Notes: generated by a model not told the origin, from the sequence alone. A stretch of 64,000 nucleotides of DNA from Chelativorans alearensis (GCF_010993735.1 NZ_WQNI01000009.1:248001-312000), one strand, 5' to 3'; positions 26,180-34,352 are shown, counted from the stretch's first letter. Translations and numbers: made by a program.

Positions 26180-27163
26180 TCACGCGGTGGCTTTGGCCGG
26201 TTCGTGCTCATTCGCCCTTGCGTCTGTGTGCTCGATGAGGCGCGCGGCCATGCCCGAGGTCAGCACCAGATGGGTGAAGAAGCGCCCGTTGATCGCCGCC
26301 AGAAGCGGCTCGAACTTCTCGTCCTCCTGCACCACCATGAGCCGGCGCGGGATGGCACGGATGGCGTCGAAATCGGCCGAGATCATGCGGCGGTTGTAGT
26401 CGCAGTCGAGCCACGCGCCTTCGGCGTCGATGATCTGTCCGGCGATGACGCCGGTCGCCCCTTGTTTCTTGAGCCGGTGAAGCTCCTCAAGGCCGAGAGC
26501 ACCGCATTTGATGACGTGGCTGTCCTCATCGAGCGTGCCGACGGTGAACAGCGCCAGATCGCAGGAGCTGATGCCGTCGAGCTGCTCGCGGACGACCGGC
26601 TCCTCGCGCAAAGCGCGTGCCAGCTCTTCCGTGCTTAGCACCAGCGGCGCGTAGAAATTGAGTCCGCGCGCGTTGAGCCGGCGGGCAATCTCCATGGTGC
26701 ACTGGTCGGGGCGGTAGGAATAGGGCGAGCCGAGATTGCCGCACAGCTCCACCACCGTGACGCCCTGGCGGTCCGCATAGGCCATGGCGTCGGCGATGGC
26801 ATACACCGTGCGTCCCCAGGCTACACCGACACGGTCGCCATTCTTTACCATCTCCAGGAACACGCTTGCCGCCAGCGTCGGGATCTCGGCGGCGGGGTCC
26901 TGCGTCAGCCCCTCCTCGCCCACCAGCCACACCGTCTCCAGCCCCAGCGCGTCCTCGAGACGCCGCGCCATCATGTCCTTCCGGAAAAGCTGTGTTGAGG
27001 TAGAGATGTTGACGATGCCCGCCTCGCGCGCGCGGCGCAGGTAGAGCGCCACGGAGGCGCGCGAGATATTCAGCCGCTGCGCTACTTCGTCCTGGCGCAG
27101 GCCATGCGTATAGTAGAGCCACGCGGCCTTGTGGACAATCTGATCTGCCGGACGATATGCCAT
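26180..27163 (-). CDS. SorC/DeoR-type sugar-responsive transcriptional regulator
   Basis: A 327-residue SorC-family regulator. It has an N-terminal helix-turn-helix (LRQDEVAQRLNISRASVALYL, residues 23-43) and a C-terminal phosphosugar-binding domain (VGVAWGRTVYAIADAM; QIIDAEGAWLDCDYNRRMIS). The ATG at 27163 is preceded by CGGAGGAGA. It is the first gene of the minus-strand pair ending in the aldolase/SDR gene. Its own promoter carries a palindrome whose half-sites match those between mtnK and the importer, so autoregulation and control of the whole cluster are likely. Confidence 0.9.
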   Translation of the reverse strand: MAYRPADQIVHKAAWLYYTHGLRQDEVAQRLNISRASVALYLRRAREAGIVNISTSTQLFRKDMMARRLEDALGLETVWLVGEEGLTQDPAAEIPTLAASVFLEMVKNGDRVGVAWGRTVYAIADAMAYADRQGVTVVELCGNLGSPYSYRPDQCTMEIARRLNARGLNFYAPLVLSTEELARALREEPVVREQLDGISSCDLALFTVGTLDEDSHVIKCGALGLEELHRLKKQGATGVIAGQIIDAEGAWLDCDYNRRMISADFDAIRAIPRRLMVVQEDEKFEPLLAAINGRFFTHLVLTSGMAARLIEHTDARANEHEPAKATA

Positions 27164-27182
27164 CGCTCTCCTCCGGCTAGAC

Positions 27183-27215
27183 ATTATTCATGCGCATTGA
27201 CAAAAGTCAATGCGC
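27183..27215 (-). promoter_or_regulatory. Promoter and operator of the SorC-type regulator gene
   Basis: A perfect 10-bp inverted repeat, GCGCATTGAC (27192-27201) and GTCAATGCGC (27206-27215), with an AAAA centre. Read leftward, TTGACT (complement of 27205-27210), a 16-bp spacer and AATAAT (complement of 27183-27188) form a good sigma70 promoter. The palindrome spans the -35 box and most of the spacer, as for a self-repressing gene. Confidence 0.72.
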
Positions 27216-27267
27216 TGCTTTTCCCGAATAGCCGGAGCCCCTTCGCGCCCCCTAAACACCCCGCCCC

Positions 27268-27711
27268 TCACCGGTTGATCGGCGGTCCCTCGAAGACATG
27301 CCGCTCATATTGCGGCAGGTCGTCGTTGATCGTGTACCACGGCGCCTTGGAGCCGACGAAGATATGCTCGTTCGGCCGGATCGTCGGGTCGTCGGTGAGC
27401 GTGCCCATGACGATGTGCACGAACGCGCCGTCGCGCACGACGGAGTAGAGGAACGAACCACAGGTGCCGCAGCGCATGTCGTGGTTATCCTCGCCGCCGA
27501 AGATGCGGAGGCGGTCTTCACCCTCGGTGACCATCATCCTCTCCCGCTCGATGCCGGCGAAGGGTTTGAAAGCCGAGCCGGTCGCCCGGCGGCAGTCGGC
27601 GCAATAGCAGTTGGCCGCGTAGGCGAATGCGTCGTCGACGGTGTAGTGGACGGCGCCGCACAGGCATCTTCCGGCAAGCCTGCGGACGCCGTCCGGTCCA
27701 GCACTTGTCAT
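27268..27711 (-). CDS. GFA family (glutathione-dependent formaldehyde-activating enzyme-like) protein
   Basis: A 147-residue zinc-binding Mss4-like fold protein. The GFA cysteine motifs are present: GRCLCGAVHY (near residue 15), NCYCADCRRATGSAF (near residue 34) and MRCGTCGSFLYS (near residue 80). Members named Gfa were proposed to join formaldehyde and glutathione, but most paralogues are of unknown function. The ATG at 27711 gives the normal family length; the frame stays open further upstream in low-complexity arginine-rich sequence, which is not coding. Confidence 0.85.
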   Translation of the reverse strand: MTSAGPDGVRRLAGRCLCGAVHYTVDDAFAYAANCYCADCRRATGSAFKPFAGIERERMMVTEGEDRLRIFGGEDNHDMRCGTCGSFLYSVVRDGAFVHIVMGTLTDDPTIRPNEHIFVGSKAPWYTINDDLPQYERHVFEGPPINR

Positions 27712-27769
27712 AGCGCCTCTCCCGGTGCGTTTCGGCGGCGATCCGCGCCGCCGCTGCCGCACACTACAT

Positions 27770-29221
27770 CTACCGATGCGCCCCCGCCATCTGCCTGAGC
27801 TCCTCGACCGTCCGCACGCGCTTGCGCGCCGCGCCCTGCCAATCGCGCGTAGCGACCTTCGAGTTGGCGAGCCGCTCCTTCGCAGCGGGCACCGCGTCTG
27901 CGTATTGCGGCAGCCAAGCGGCCTGCGCGACGACCATCTCGTCCACCATCGCCCACACCTCCTCGGGCGTGCAGACGGCGCCAACCAGCGGGTCGTGCAG
28001 CATGGCGAGCTTCAGGAGGTCGATGTCGCCCGTCATCGCCGCTTCGGCAGCCATGCGCTGGACGGAGATCGAGGCCGAGCACGTGGCAGCGCAGGCGAGC
28101 GGCAGGATGATGCCCTCTACCATGTTGATGCCGAAACGGTCCACGAAGCCGGGGCTTTCGATGATGGCATCCTTTGGCAGGTTCGTGATGATGCCGCCGT
28201 TCTTCACGTTGAAGTGGCCGCGATAGACGCGCCCCGTTTCCAGCGCCTCGATGATGTGGCTGGCGTGCTCGGTTGTGCGCTTGTGCTCCGCGAGCGGCTT
28301 TCCGGCCTCTTCGAGGAATTTTGGAAAATCGGTCTCGAACCAATTGCGGCGCTCGGTGCAGTAGCGCAGGTACCCACCGGTCTCACCGTGGATCCACTCG
28401 CTCATGTCGATCCAGTTGCCGATCTCGTCCGGACGCTTGCGATACCAGGGCAGGTACTCGGAAAGGTGGCCGTTGCTCTCGGTCGAATAGACGCCGAAGC
28501 GCTTCAGCACGTCGATCCTGAGCTTCTCCTGCTTCGAATAGACCGGATGGCGCTCGAAGGCGGCGATCAGCTCTTCCTTCCCGATCCTGCGCCCGTTGAC
28601 GCGAAGGTCGATGTACCAGGTCTGATGGTTGATGCCGCTGCAGACGTAGTCGAGTTCCTCGTCCTTCACGCCCAGGACCTGGGCTATCTGGTGGGCGCCG
28701 TGCTGCACGCCGTGGCACAGGCCCACCGTGTTGACGCCGCCGTATTCGAGCGCCGCCCAAGTGTTCATGGCCATGGGGTTGGCGTAGTTGAGGAACAGCG
28801 CCCCCTCCTCCGCCACCTCGTTGATGTCCTTGCAGAAGTCGAGGATGACAGGGATGTTGCGCTGGCCGTACATGATGCCGCCGGCGCAAAGCGTGTCGCC
28901 CACGCACTGGTCGACGCCATATTTGAGCGGAATGTCGACGTCCGTGGCGAAGGCCTCCAGCCCGCCGACGCGCACGCAGCTCATGATGTAGCGGGCGCCC
29001 TCCAGGGCCTTGCGGCGGTCGGTGGTGGCCGTCACCCTGGCCGGCAGGCCGTTCACCGCGACGATCTTCTCGATGATCTGGCGGATCATGTCGAGATTGC
29101 GCTCGTTGATGTCCGTCAGGGCGATCTCGATGCCGCTGAACTCTGGGACCTTGAAGAGGTCCGAAACAAGCGTCTTGGTGAAGCCGACCGAGCCGGCGCC
29201 AATGATAGCCACCTTGAACAT
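27770..29221 (-). CDS. Glycoside hydrolase family 4 protein, CHGV subtype (possible alpha-glucuronidase)
   Basis: A 483-residue GH4 enzyme (NAD- and metal-dependent glycosidase). It has a Rossmann motif IIGAGSVGFTKT at residues 5-16, the active-site motif GLCHGVQHGA (near residue 176) and GINHQTWYID (near residue 204). The fourth residue of the CHxx motif is reported to track substrate: CHSV for alpha-galactosidases, CHEV for alpha-glucosidases and CHGx for alpha-glucuronidases. By that rule this copy differs from the melA product in this window and may act on glucuronides. The ATG at 29221 has GAGGAGA upstream. A divergent AraC regulator adjoins it. Confidence 0.82.
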   Translation of the reverse strand: MFKVAIIGAGSVGFTKTLVSDLFKVPEFSGIEIALTDINERNLDMIRQIIEKIVAVNGLPARVTATTDRRKALEGARYIMSCVRVGGLEAFATDVDIPLKYGVDQCVGDTLCAGGIMYGQRNIPVILDFCKDINEVAEEGALFLNYANPMAMNTWAALEYGGVNTVGLCHGVQHGAHQIAQVLGVKDEELDYVCSGINHQTWYIDLRVNGRRIGKEELIAAFERHPVYSKQEKLRIDVLKRFGVYSTESNGHLSEYLPWYRKRPDEIGNWIDMSEWIHGETGGYLRYCTERRNWFETDFPKFLEEAGKPLAEHKRTTEHASHIIEALETGRVYRGHFNVKNGGIITNLPKDAIIESPGFVDRFGINMVEGIILPLACAATCSASISVQRMAAEAAMTGDIDLLKLAMLHDPLVGAVCTPEEVWAMVDEMVVAQAAWLPQYADAVPAAKERLANSKVATRDWQGAARKRVRTVEELRQMAGAHR

Positions 29222-29391
29222 GCGCGCTTTCTCCTCGTGAGCAAAGGCTGCGGAGTGATATCTATGGCCTTTGTCGATCGATCGTCGGCAGTTTGGACGT
29301 CCTGCAAACGGTCAAGCACAAAGCCACCGGCATGAGTAGCGCTTCGCGTGCTTTCCGTGTAGAGAAAGCTTGTGCTGGAAAGGGTAATTTT

Positions 29392-30279
29392 GTGCTTTCG
29401 AAGTTGATCGAGCACGGCCACGGGATGCGCCGCGTCGAGCCGCCAAAGGGCGGGGTCGGGCTTTTCTGCATGGCCAGCGGCGCTGGCTACGAGCTGCGCG
29501 TCAACGAGGTCTATTCCTGGGATGGCTTGCAACGCGGCGACGTACCGTTTGTGCTTATCCAGCACACGATCGCCGGCGAAGGCCGGCTCGACTACGAGGA
29601 CGTGCGGCATGTGCTGTCGCCGGGCGAGACGATGCTGCTCACCTTTCCCCACGCCAACCGCTATTGGCTGGAGCGGGGGAAGAGCTGGGAGTATTTCTGG
29701 ATCATCCTCTCCGGGCGCGAGGCGCTGCGGCTGGCCGGCGCCATTCTGACAGCGAAGGGACCGCTACTGAAACCCGCGCAGCCGGCGGTGGACAGGCTCG
29801 CGGGCGCCTGCCTGGCGCTGCTTTCCGGCGCGGCGGACGTGCCTGGCGCCGTATCCGCTGCCGCCTACGGAGCCATCACGGCACTCTACGACGAGGCTTT
29901 CGAGGCCACCGCGGAGGCCGCGGATCTGCCGGCGCCGGTGCTGCGGGCACAGCGTTTCGTCGAGGATAACCTGGCGCGGCTGATGAATGTCGGCATGCTG
30001 GCGCGCGCGGCAGGCTTGAGCCGGGCGCATTTCGTGCGGCTGTTCACCACCGAGGTGGGGCAGCCGCCGTCGGAGTACGTGTTCGAGAAGCGGATGGAGC
30101 GGGCCATGCGCATGCTGCTTGCCACCGATGCACCGATCAATGCTATAGCCAGTGCCTGCGGCTTCGCCGACGCCAATTACTTTTCCAAGGCCTTTCGACG
30201 CGCCAGGGGCTGCTCGCCGGGCGCTTTTCGCAATGCCGGCCGCACGGGGCTGCTGACGACCATTGATGGCGAATGGTAG
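29392..30279 (+). CDS. AraC family transcriptional regulator
   Basis: A 295-residue regulator with an N-terminal AraC sugar-binding cupin (residues about 10-110, including VLSPGETMLLTFPHANRYW) and a C-terminal double helix-turn-helix (RLMNVGMLARAAGLSRAHFV and APINAIASACGFADANYFSK). I place the start at GTG 29392 because GGAAAGGG lies 7 bases before it and the resulting length is normal; earlier in-frame starts (TTG 29293, ATG 29332) lack a ribosome site. It is divergent from the CHGV-type GH4 gene and probably controls it. Confidence 0.85.
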   Translation: MLSKLIEHGHGMRRVEPPKGGVGLFCMASGAGYELRVNEVYSWDGLQRGDVPFVLIQHTIAGEGRLDYEDVRHVLSPGETMLLTFPHANRYWLERGKSWEYFWIILSGREALRLAGAILTAKGPLLKPAQPAVDRLAGACLALLSGAADVPGAVSAAAYGAITALYDEAFEATAEAADLPAPVLRAQRFVEDNLARLMNVGMLARAAGLSRAHFVRLFTTEVGQPPSEYVFEKRMERAMRMLLATDAPINAIASACGFADANYFSKAFRRARGCSPGAFRNAGRTGLLTTIDGEW

Positions 30280-30313
30280 GCTCGATAGACACATTGAACA
30301 GGGAGAATACGAG

Positions 30314-31168
30314 ATGATCATCGTGACGGGAGGAAGCGGCCAGGGAGGGCGCGCTTGCGTGCGGGACCTGATGGAGCACGGCTACGACGTTACCTCCATC
30401 GACCTCGTGCCGCCGACGGACAAGACGGTGCGGTTCAGCCGCGCCGACCTTACCGATTTTGGGCAGGCTATCGCCGCGCTGTCGATGATCGACGAACGGG
30501 TGTCGAAGGTGACCGGGGTTGTGCACCTGGCCGCCATCCGCGCGCCGGGGCTGGCCACCAACCACGTGACCTTCGCCACCAACACGGTGTCGACCTACAA
30601 CATCTTCGAGGCGGCGAGGCAGCTCGGCATCAAGAACGTTGTGTGGGCATCAAGCGAGACCGTGTTCGGCATCCCCTATCCAAACGGCCCCGCCTACGCG
30701 CCGGTGGACGAGGAGGTCGAGCGGCCGGAAACGGCCTATTCGCTGTCGAAGCTGATGGGCGAGAAGATGGCCGAGCAGTTCTGCCGCTGGGACCCGGAAC
30801 TGAAGATCGTGGGTCTAAGGCTTTCCAACGTCATGGACCCGGAGGATTACGCACGCTTTCCCACCTTCGATGCGGACCCGCATGCGCGCAAGTTCAACCT
30901 GTGGACCTATATCGACGCGCGCGATGCGGCGCAGGCCGCAAGGCTGGCGCTGGAGGCGAAGCTGACGGGGGCGCATGTCTTTGGCATCGCCAACGCGGAT
31001 TCGGTGATGAGCCAAGCCAATGACGCGTTGCTCGACGAGGTCTATCCCGGCACGAAGCGCAAGCGGCCGATCGAGGACAACGAATCGCTGATCTCCATCG
31101 ACAAGGCGCGCAAGGTGCTGGGCTACGAGCCGCGTTATTCCTGGCGGGACAATGCGGGTTCGCGCTGA
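30314..31168 (+). CDS. NAD-dependent sugar epimerase/dehydratase family protein
   Basis: A 284-residue extended short-chain dehydrogenase. Glycine motif VTGGSGQGGRACV lies at residues 4-16, HLAAIR near residue 77, and the catalytic YSLSK near residue 145. Length and motifs fit nucleoside-sugar epimerases but also free-sugar enzymes of the uronate dehydrogenase kind, which would suit the neighbouring GH4 of glucuronidase type. It sits 34 bp after the AraC gene and may be co-transcribed with it. The 3' end overlaps the LysR gene by 34 bp. Confidence 0.8.
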   Translation: MIIVTGGSGQGGRACVRDLMEHGYDVTSIDLVPPTDKTVRFSRADLTDFGQAIAALSMIDERVSKVTGVVHLAAIRAPGLATNHVTFATNTVSTYNIFEAARQLGIKNVVWASSETVFGIPYPNGPAYAPVDEEVERPETAYSLSKLMGEKMAEQFCRWDPELKIVGLRLSNVMDPEDYARFPTFDADPHARKFNLWTYIDARDAAQAARLALEAKLTGAHVFGIANADSVMSQANDALLDEVYPGTKRKRPIEDNESLISIDKARKVLGYEPRYSWRDNAGSR

Positions 31169-32091
31169 CGAGGAGCATCAGGCACAGTCGGACAAAAATC
31201 CTTGAGCTCGCGCCCGAAACGCCGGGCCAGCCATGAGGCGGCGGGCCGGAGCGGCCTGTCGCAGGCGTGAATGGCGTATAGATCGTAGCTGAACCGCGGA
31301 TAAGGCTCCAACGAAAGCTCGGCCAGACGGCCGGCCTTGATGTCGCCTTCGACCAACCAAAAGGGCATGCCGCCCCAGCCGAGACCCGCCAGAAGCAGGG
31401 CGTGCTTGGTGGCGATATCGCTCACACGCCATGTCTTGAGGGCGTAGACGTGGAAGTCCTGCCCCTTGGTGCGCTCGGATGGGTCGGTGACGGCGATCTG
31501 GAAGTGTTCGCGCACGACCAGGCCAGGAACCGGCCCTTCCGCCTGGGCCAGCGGATGATCCGGGGCGGCAACGGGAACCATCTCCCGCTCCGCGATCTTG
31601 CGGGTGACGAGTTCATCCTGCCCGATCATCGCCTTGCCGGCGATACCGAGGTCGACCTCCCGCCGAACGATAAGATCGGCGACCGTGCCGAGCGCGCCTG
31701 TGTGAAGGCGCACGCCGACCGTGGGGAATTCTTCCCGGAATGCTCTCAGAACCGCCGTCAGCACCGGCATGGGTAGAAGCAAATCGACCGCCAGCCCCAC
31801 CTCGCCTTCAAGCCCCTGGCTTATGCCGCGAGCGCGGGCGCGCAGAAGATGCAGGGAGGTGACCATGCGGCGGGCGTCTTCCGTAAGGGCCATGCCCGCC
31901 TCCGTCAGCTGCGGCTGGCGCGTGCCCGTGCGCTCGAACAGCTTGAGTTCGAGCTGCGCTTCCAGGTTGGCGATTGTGTAGCTGATGACCGACTGGGCGC
32001 GGTTGAGCTTGCGCGAGGCGGCGGAGAAGCTGCCTTCCTCCGCCACGGCGAGGAAGACCTGCAGCTGGTCGAGGGTGGGATTGGCGTCCAT
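31135..32091 (-). CDS. LysR family transcriptional regulator
   Basis: A 318-residue LysR-type regulator with an N-terminal winged helix-turn-helix (LDQLQVFLAVAEEGSFSAASRKLN, residues 8-31) and a C-terminal effector-binding domain. It is divergent from the azoR-like gene across 127 bp, the usual arrangement for a LysR protein and its target, so it probably controls the azoreductase in response to a quinone, azo or electrophilic compound. Confidence 0.9.
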   Translation of the reverse strand: MDANPTLDQLQVFLAVAEEGSFSAASRKLNRAQSVISYTIANLEAQLELKLFERTGTRQPQLTEAGMALTEDARRMVTSLHLLRARARGISQGLEGEVGLAVDLLLPMPVLTAVLRAFREEFPTVGVRLHTGALGTVADLIVRREVDLGIAGKAMIGQDELVTRKIAEREMVPVAAPDHPLAQAEGPVPGLVVREHFQIAVTDPSERTKGQDFHVYALKTWRVSDIATKHALLLAGLGWGGMPFWLVEGDIKAGRLAELSLEPYPRFSYDLYAIHACDRPLRPAASWLARRFGRELKDFCPTVPDAPRQREPALSRQE

Positions 32092-32114
32092 GACCTATCT
32101 ATTCCATCGATAAA

Positions 32115-32142
32115 TTCGAACAACATTTTCACAGTTTTCGAA
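32115..32142. promoter_or_regulatory. Paired TTCGAA motifs in the lysR-azoR intergenic region
   Basis: Two copies of the palindrome TTCGAA (32115-32120 and 32137-32142), 22 bp apart and flanked by A/T, lie in the divergent promoter region. Two-turn spacing suits a tetrameric LysR regulator. Confidence 0.4.
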
Positions 32143-32218
32143 ATGGGTGTCCATGACCAAATTCCCTCCGAACATTTCGCCCGGCGCGGCCGGGCAACGG
32201 AGAGAAGGACCAAGGCCA

Positions 32219-32836
32219 ATGTCATCCATTTTGCTCGTCACCTCCAGCCCGCGCGGCCAGGCATCCCATTCCACCCGTCTGGCCACCGAGTTGGCAGAAA
32301 AGCTGCGCGAGGCCCAGCCGGGAAGCCGGCTCGTCAAGCGCGACCTCGTCCGTGAGCCAATGCCGCATATCGGCTCCGACTTCGCTTCCGGCATCTACAC
32401 GCCGGAGGAGGCACGCACACCTGAGCAGGCGCGCGCGGTGGCGGTTTCCGATCTTGCGGTCGACGAACTTTTCGCCGCCGACCAGATCGTCATCGCCGCC
32501 GGCATGATCAACTTCACGATCCCCTCCGCGCTGAAGGCGTGGCTCGACAACGTGGCGCGCTCAGGGCGCACCTTCCGCTACACCGAGAACGGGCCGGAGG
32601 GCCTGGTCAAGGGCAAGAAGGTCTATATCGTCCTGGCCTCCGGTGGCGTTTATTCGGAAGGGCCGGCGGCGTCTTTCGACCACGCGGCTCCCTACATGAA
32701 GTCCATCCTCGCTTTCCTGGGGATGACCGATGTCGAGGTGATCCGTATCGAAGGGGTGGCGATGGGCGCGGAGGCCGAGCAGCAGGCCGTGTCGAAGGCG
32801 CAGGACCTGGTGTCGGAATATGCGCTCGCGGCCTGA
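32219..32836 (+). CDS. azoR: FMN-dependent NADH-azoreductase / quinone reductase
   Basis: A 205-residue flavodoxin-fold enzyme of the AzoR (AcpD) family that reduces quinones and azo dyes by two-electron transfer. The phosphate-binding loop VTSSPRGQASHSTRLA lies at residues 7-22, followed by the FMN-contacting AAGMINFTIPSALKAWLDN (near residue 98) and ASGGVYSEG (near residue 142). The start at 32219 gives the family N-terminus; 24 upstream residues in frame are not conserved. Divergent from a LysR gene. Confidence 0.92.
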   Translation: MSSILLVTSSPRGQASHSTRLATELAEKLREAQPGSRLVKRDLVREPMPHIGSDFASGIYTPEEARTPEQARAVAVSDLAVDELFAADQIVIAAGMINFTIPSALKAWLDNVARSGRTFRYTENGPEGLVKGKKVYIVLASGGVYSEGPAASFDHAAPYMKSILAFLGMTDVEVIRIEGVAMGAEAEQQAVSKAQDLVSEYALAA

Positions 32837-32942
32837 AGATTCTTGGCGGGGTCATACCGGCCCCGTCCTTTCGGGCATGGGCCGGCGGGGATAAAAACAA
32901 CGCCGCTCAATTTTCCGCGCAAATTAAAAGAATGAAATATCA

Positions 32943-32983
32943 AGCGGATGGGCGATCAGACTGCCCATCCGCTCTCGATTTTT
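32943..32983 (+). terminator. Rho-independent terminator downstream of azoR
   Basis: A perfect 11-bp stem, AGCGGATGGGC (32943-32953) and GCCCATCCGCT (32963-32973), with a 9-base loop, then CTCGATTTTT. It lies about 105 bp after the azoR stop codon. Confidence 0.85.
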
Positions 32984-33054
32984 CCGGTGATTTATCCCCG
33001 CTCCCCGGGACGACCTTATGCTTCTCGCCAGTGTTGAACCGCTGCGAGGCCACA

Positions 33055-34140
33055 ATGATTGATCCCGAAAACACCGCCCGGCTGAAACTTCCCTACATCA
33101 TGCCGAGCCAGGCGCAGAAGCACGTTACCCACAACGAGGCAATCCGGCTCATCGACGCGCTGGTGCAGCCCGGCGTTAAGGACCGCGACCTTGCCGCGCC
33201 TCCCGCCGAGCCGGCCGAAGGCGATCAGTACATCGTCGCCCAGGGCGCCGCCGGCGAATGGGCGGGCAAGGAGGATCACCTTGCCGCCTTCATGGACGGG
33301 GCATGGTTCCTGCTGCCACCGGTGACGGGCATGCTTGCCTACGTCGCCGACGAAGCGCGCCTCATCGCATGGGATGGGAGCACCTGGAGGGATGCAGCAG
33401 CACAGGCCTCCCAGAACCTTGCAATGCTTGGTGTCGGCACGACGGCGGATGCGACGAATCCCTTTACCGCGAAGCTGGAAAGCACGCTGTGGACGGCGAA
33501 GACAATTAATGAGGGCGGGTCGGGCGACCTGCGCTACAAGCTGAACAAGGAGGCGGCGGGCAACACGCTCTCCTGCCTGTTCCAGACGGCGTTCTCCGGC
33601 CGTGCCGAACTCGGCCTTGTCGGCGACGACGATTTCTCCCTCAAGGTGAGTCCGGATGGCAGCGCCTGGACGGAGGCCATGCGGGCGGGCGGCGACACCG
33701 GCGCCATGGGCTTTCCCGAACACCCGAAGTTCTCGGCCTACTCCAACTTCGACAACTACGTGGCGGCCGACAGCTGGGCCACCATCGCCATGAACAACGC
33801 CCATTTCAACGATCAGGGCGATTTCGATGCCGGGACGAGCGCCTTCACCGCGCCGCACGACGGCTACTACGTGTTCGGTGCGGGGTATCACTTCAAGGAG
33901 AATTCCGCTGTTCCGGACGTGATCCATGTGGGCCTGGGGATCAACGGCGCAAATCCGACCAACTCCAATACCGAGGTACAGGGGGACGCCATGATCGTCA
34001 CCATTCGCAGCAAGGTGAACATCACCAGGCTTTTGAAGCTTTCGGCGGGAGACACCGTTGAGGCAATGGCCTACATGGCCGCCAACGACGGATACGTGCG
34101 CGCCGACTGGAACCACTTCTTCGGCTATCAGGTGCCGTGA
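33055..34140 (+). CDS. DUF2793 protein with a C1q/TNF-like C-terminal domain
   Basis: A 361-residue protein. The first about 110 residues fit DUF2793 (LPYIMPSQAQKHVTHNEAI, then GDQYIVAQGAAGEWAGKEDH and GMLAYVADEARLIAWDGSTW), a module seen in phage-tail and gene-transfer-agent-associated proteins of alphaproteobacteria. The last about 135 residues look like a jelly-roll of the C1q/TNF type (AFTAPHDGYYVFGAGYHFKE). No signal peptide is seen. The gene stands alone, with no phage genes nearby. GAGG precedes the ATG. Function unknown; a glycan-binding or adhesion role is a guess. Confidence 0.75.
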   Translation: MIDPENTARLKLPYIMPSQAQKHVTHNEAIRLIDALVQPGVKDRDLAAPPAEPAEGDQYIVAQGAAGEWAGKEDHLAAFMDGAWFLLPPVTGMLAYVADEARLIAWDGSTWRDAAAQASQNLAMLGVGTTADATNPFTAKLESTLWTAKTINEGGSGDLRYKLNKEAAGNTLSCLFQTAFSGRAELGLVGDDDFSLKVSPDGSAWTEAMRAGGDTGAMGFPEHPKFSAYSNFDNYVAADSWATIAMNNAHFNDQGDFDAGTSAFTAPHDGYYVFGAGYHFKENSAVPDVIHVGLGINGANPTNSNTEVQGDAMIVTIRSKVNITRLLKLSAGDTVEAMAYMAANDGYVRADWNHFFGYQVP

Positions 34141-34284
34141 CCGCGTAGACGGCACCCCCTTACAATGGATGGCCGGCGCCCTTCGACGAGTTCATGGCGC
34201 CGGCGGCAAGCAAGATCCAGCCCTGCCAGCACCCGCGCCAACGATCGCCGGGACTTGTGTTTCCAAAACGCTTCGGGCAATGTC

Positions 34285-34319
34285 CCGTCATCCAAAGCGC
34301 TTTGGATGACGGATACAAT
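34285..34319 (+). promoter_or_regulatory. LacI-family operator and -10 box of the GH13 gene
   Basis: A perfect 28-bp palindrome with 14-bp arms (34285-34298 and 34299-34312). Its centre reads CCAAAGCGCTTTGG, which has the CG-centred form of LacI-family sugar operators. A -10-like TACAAT (34314-34319) follows two bases later, and the GH13 start codon lies 41 bases past the palindrome. A weaker half-like copy, CCAAAACGCTTCGG, lies 10 bp upstream of the palindrome. No lacI gene is in the window. Confidence 0.75.
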
Positions 34320-34352
34320 CAAATTTCAGACCCCATATCAGAGAAGAGTGCC

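Noticed and set aside
24054-26399. A 781-codon plus-strand frame opposite the aldolase/SDR gene
   Set aside because: It is a shadow of the well-supported minus-strand bifunctional enzyme.
27725-29335. A 536-codon plus-strand frame opposite the second GH4 gene
   Set aside because: It mirrors the GH4 gene and has no ribosome site or family features.
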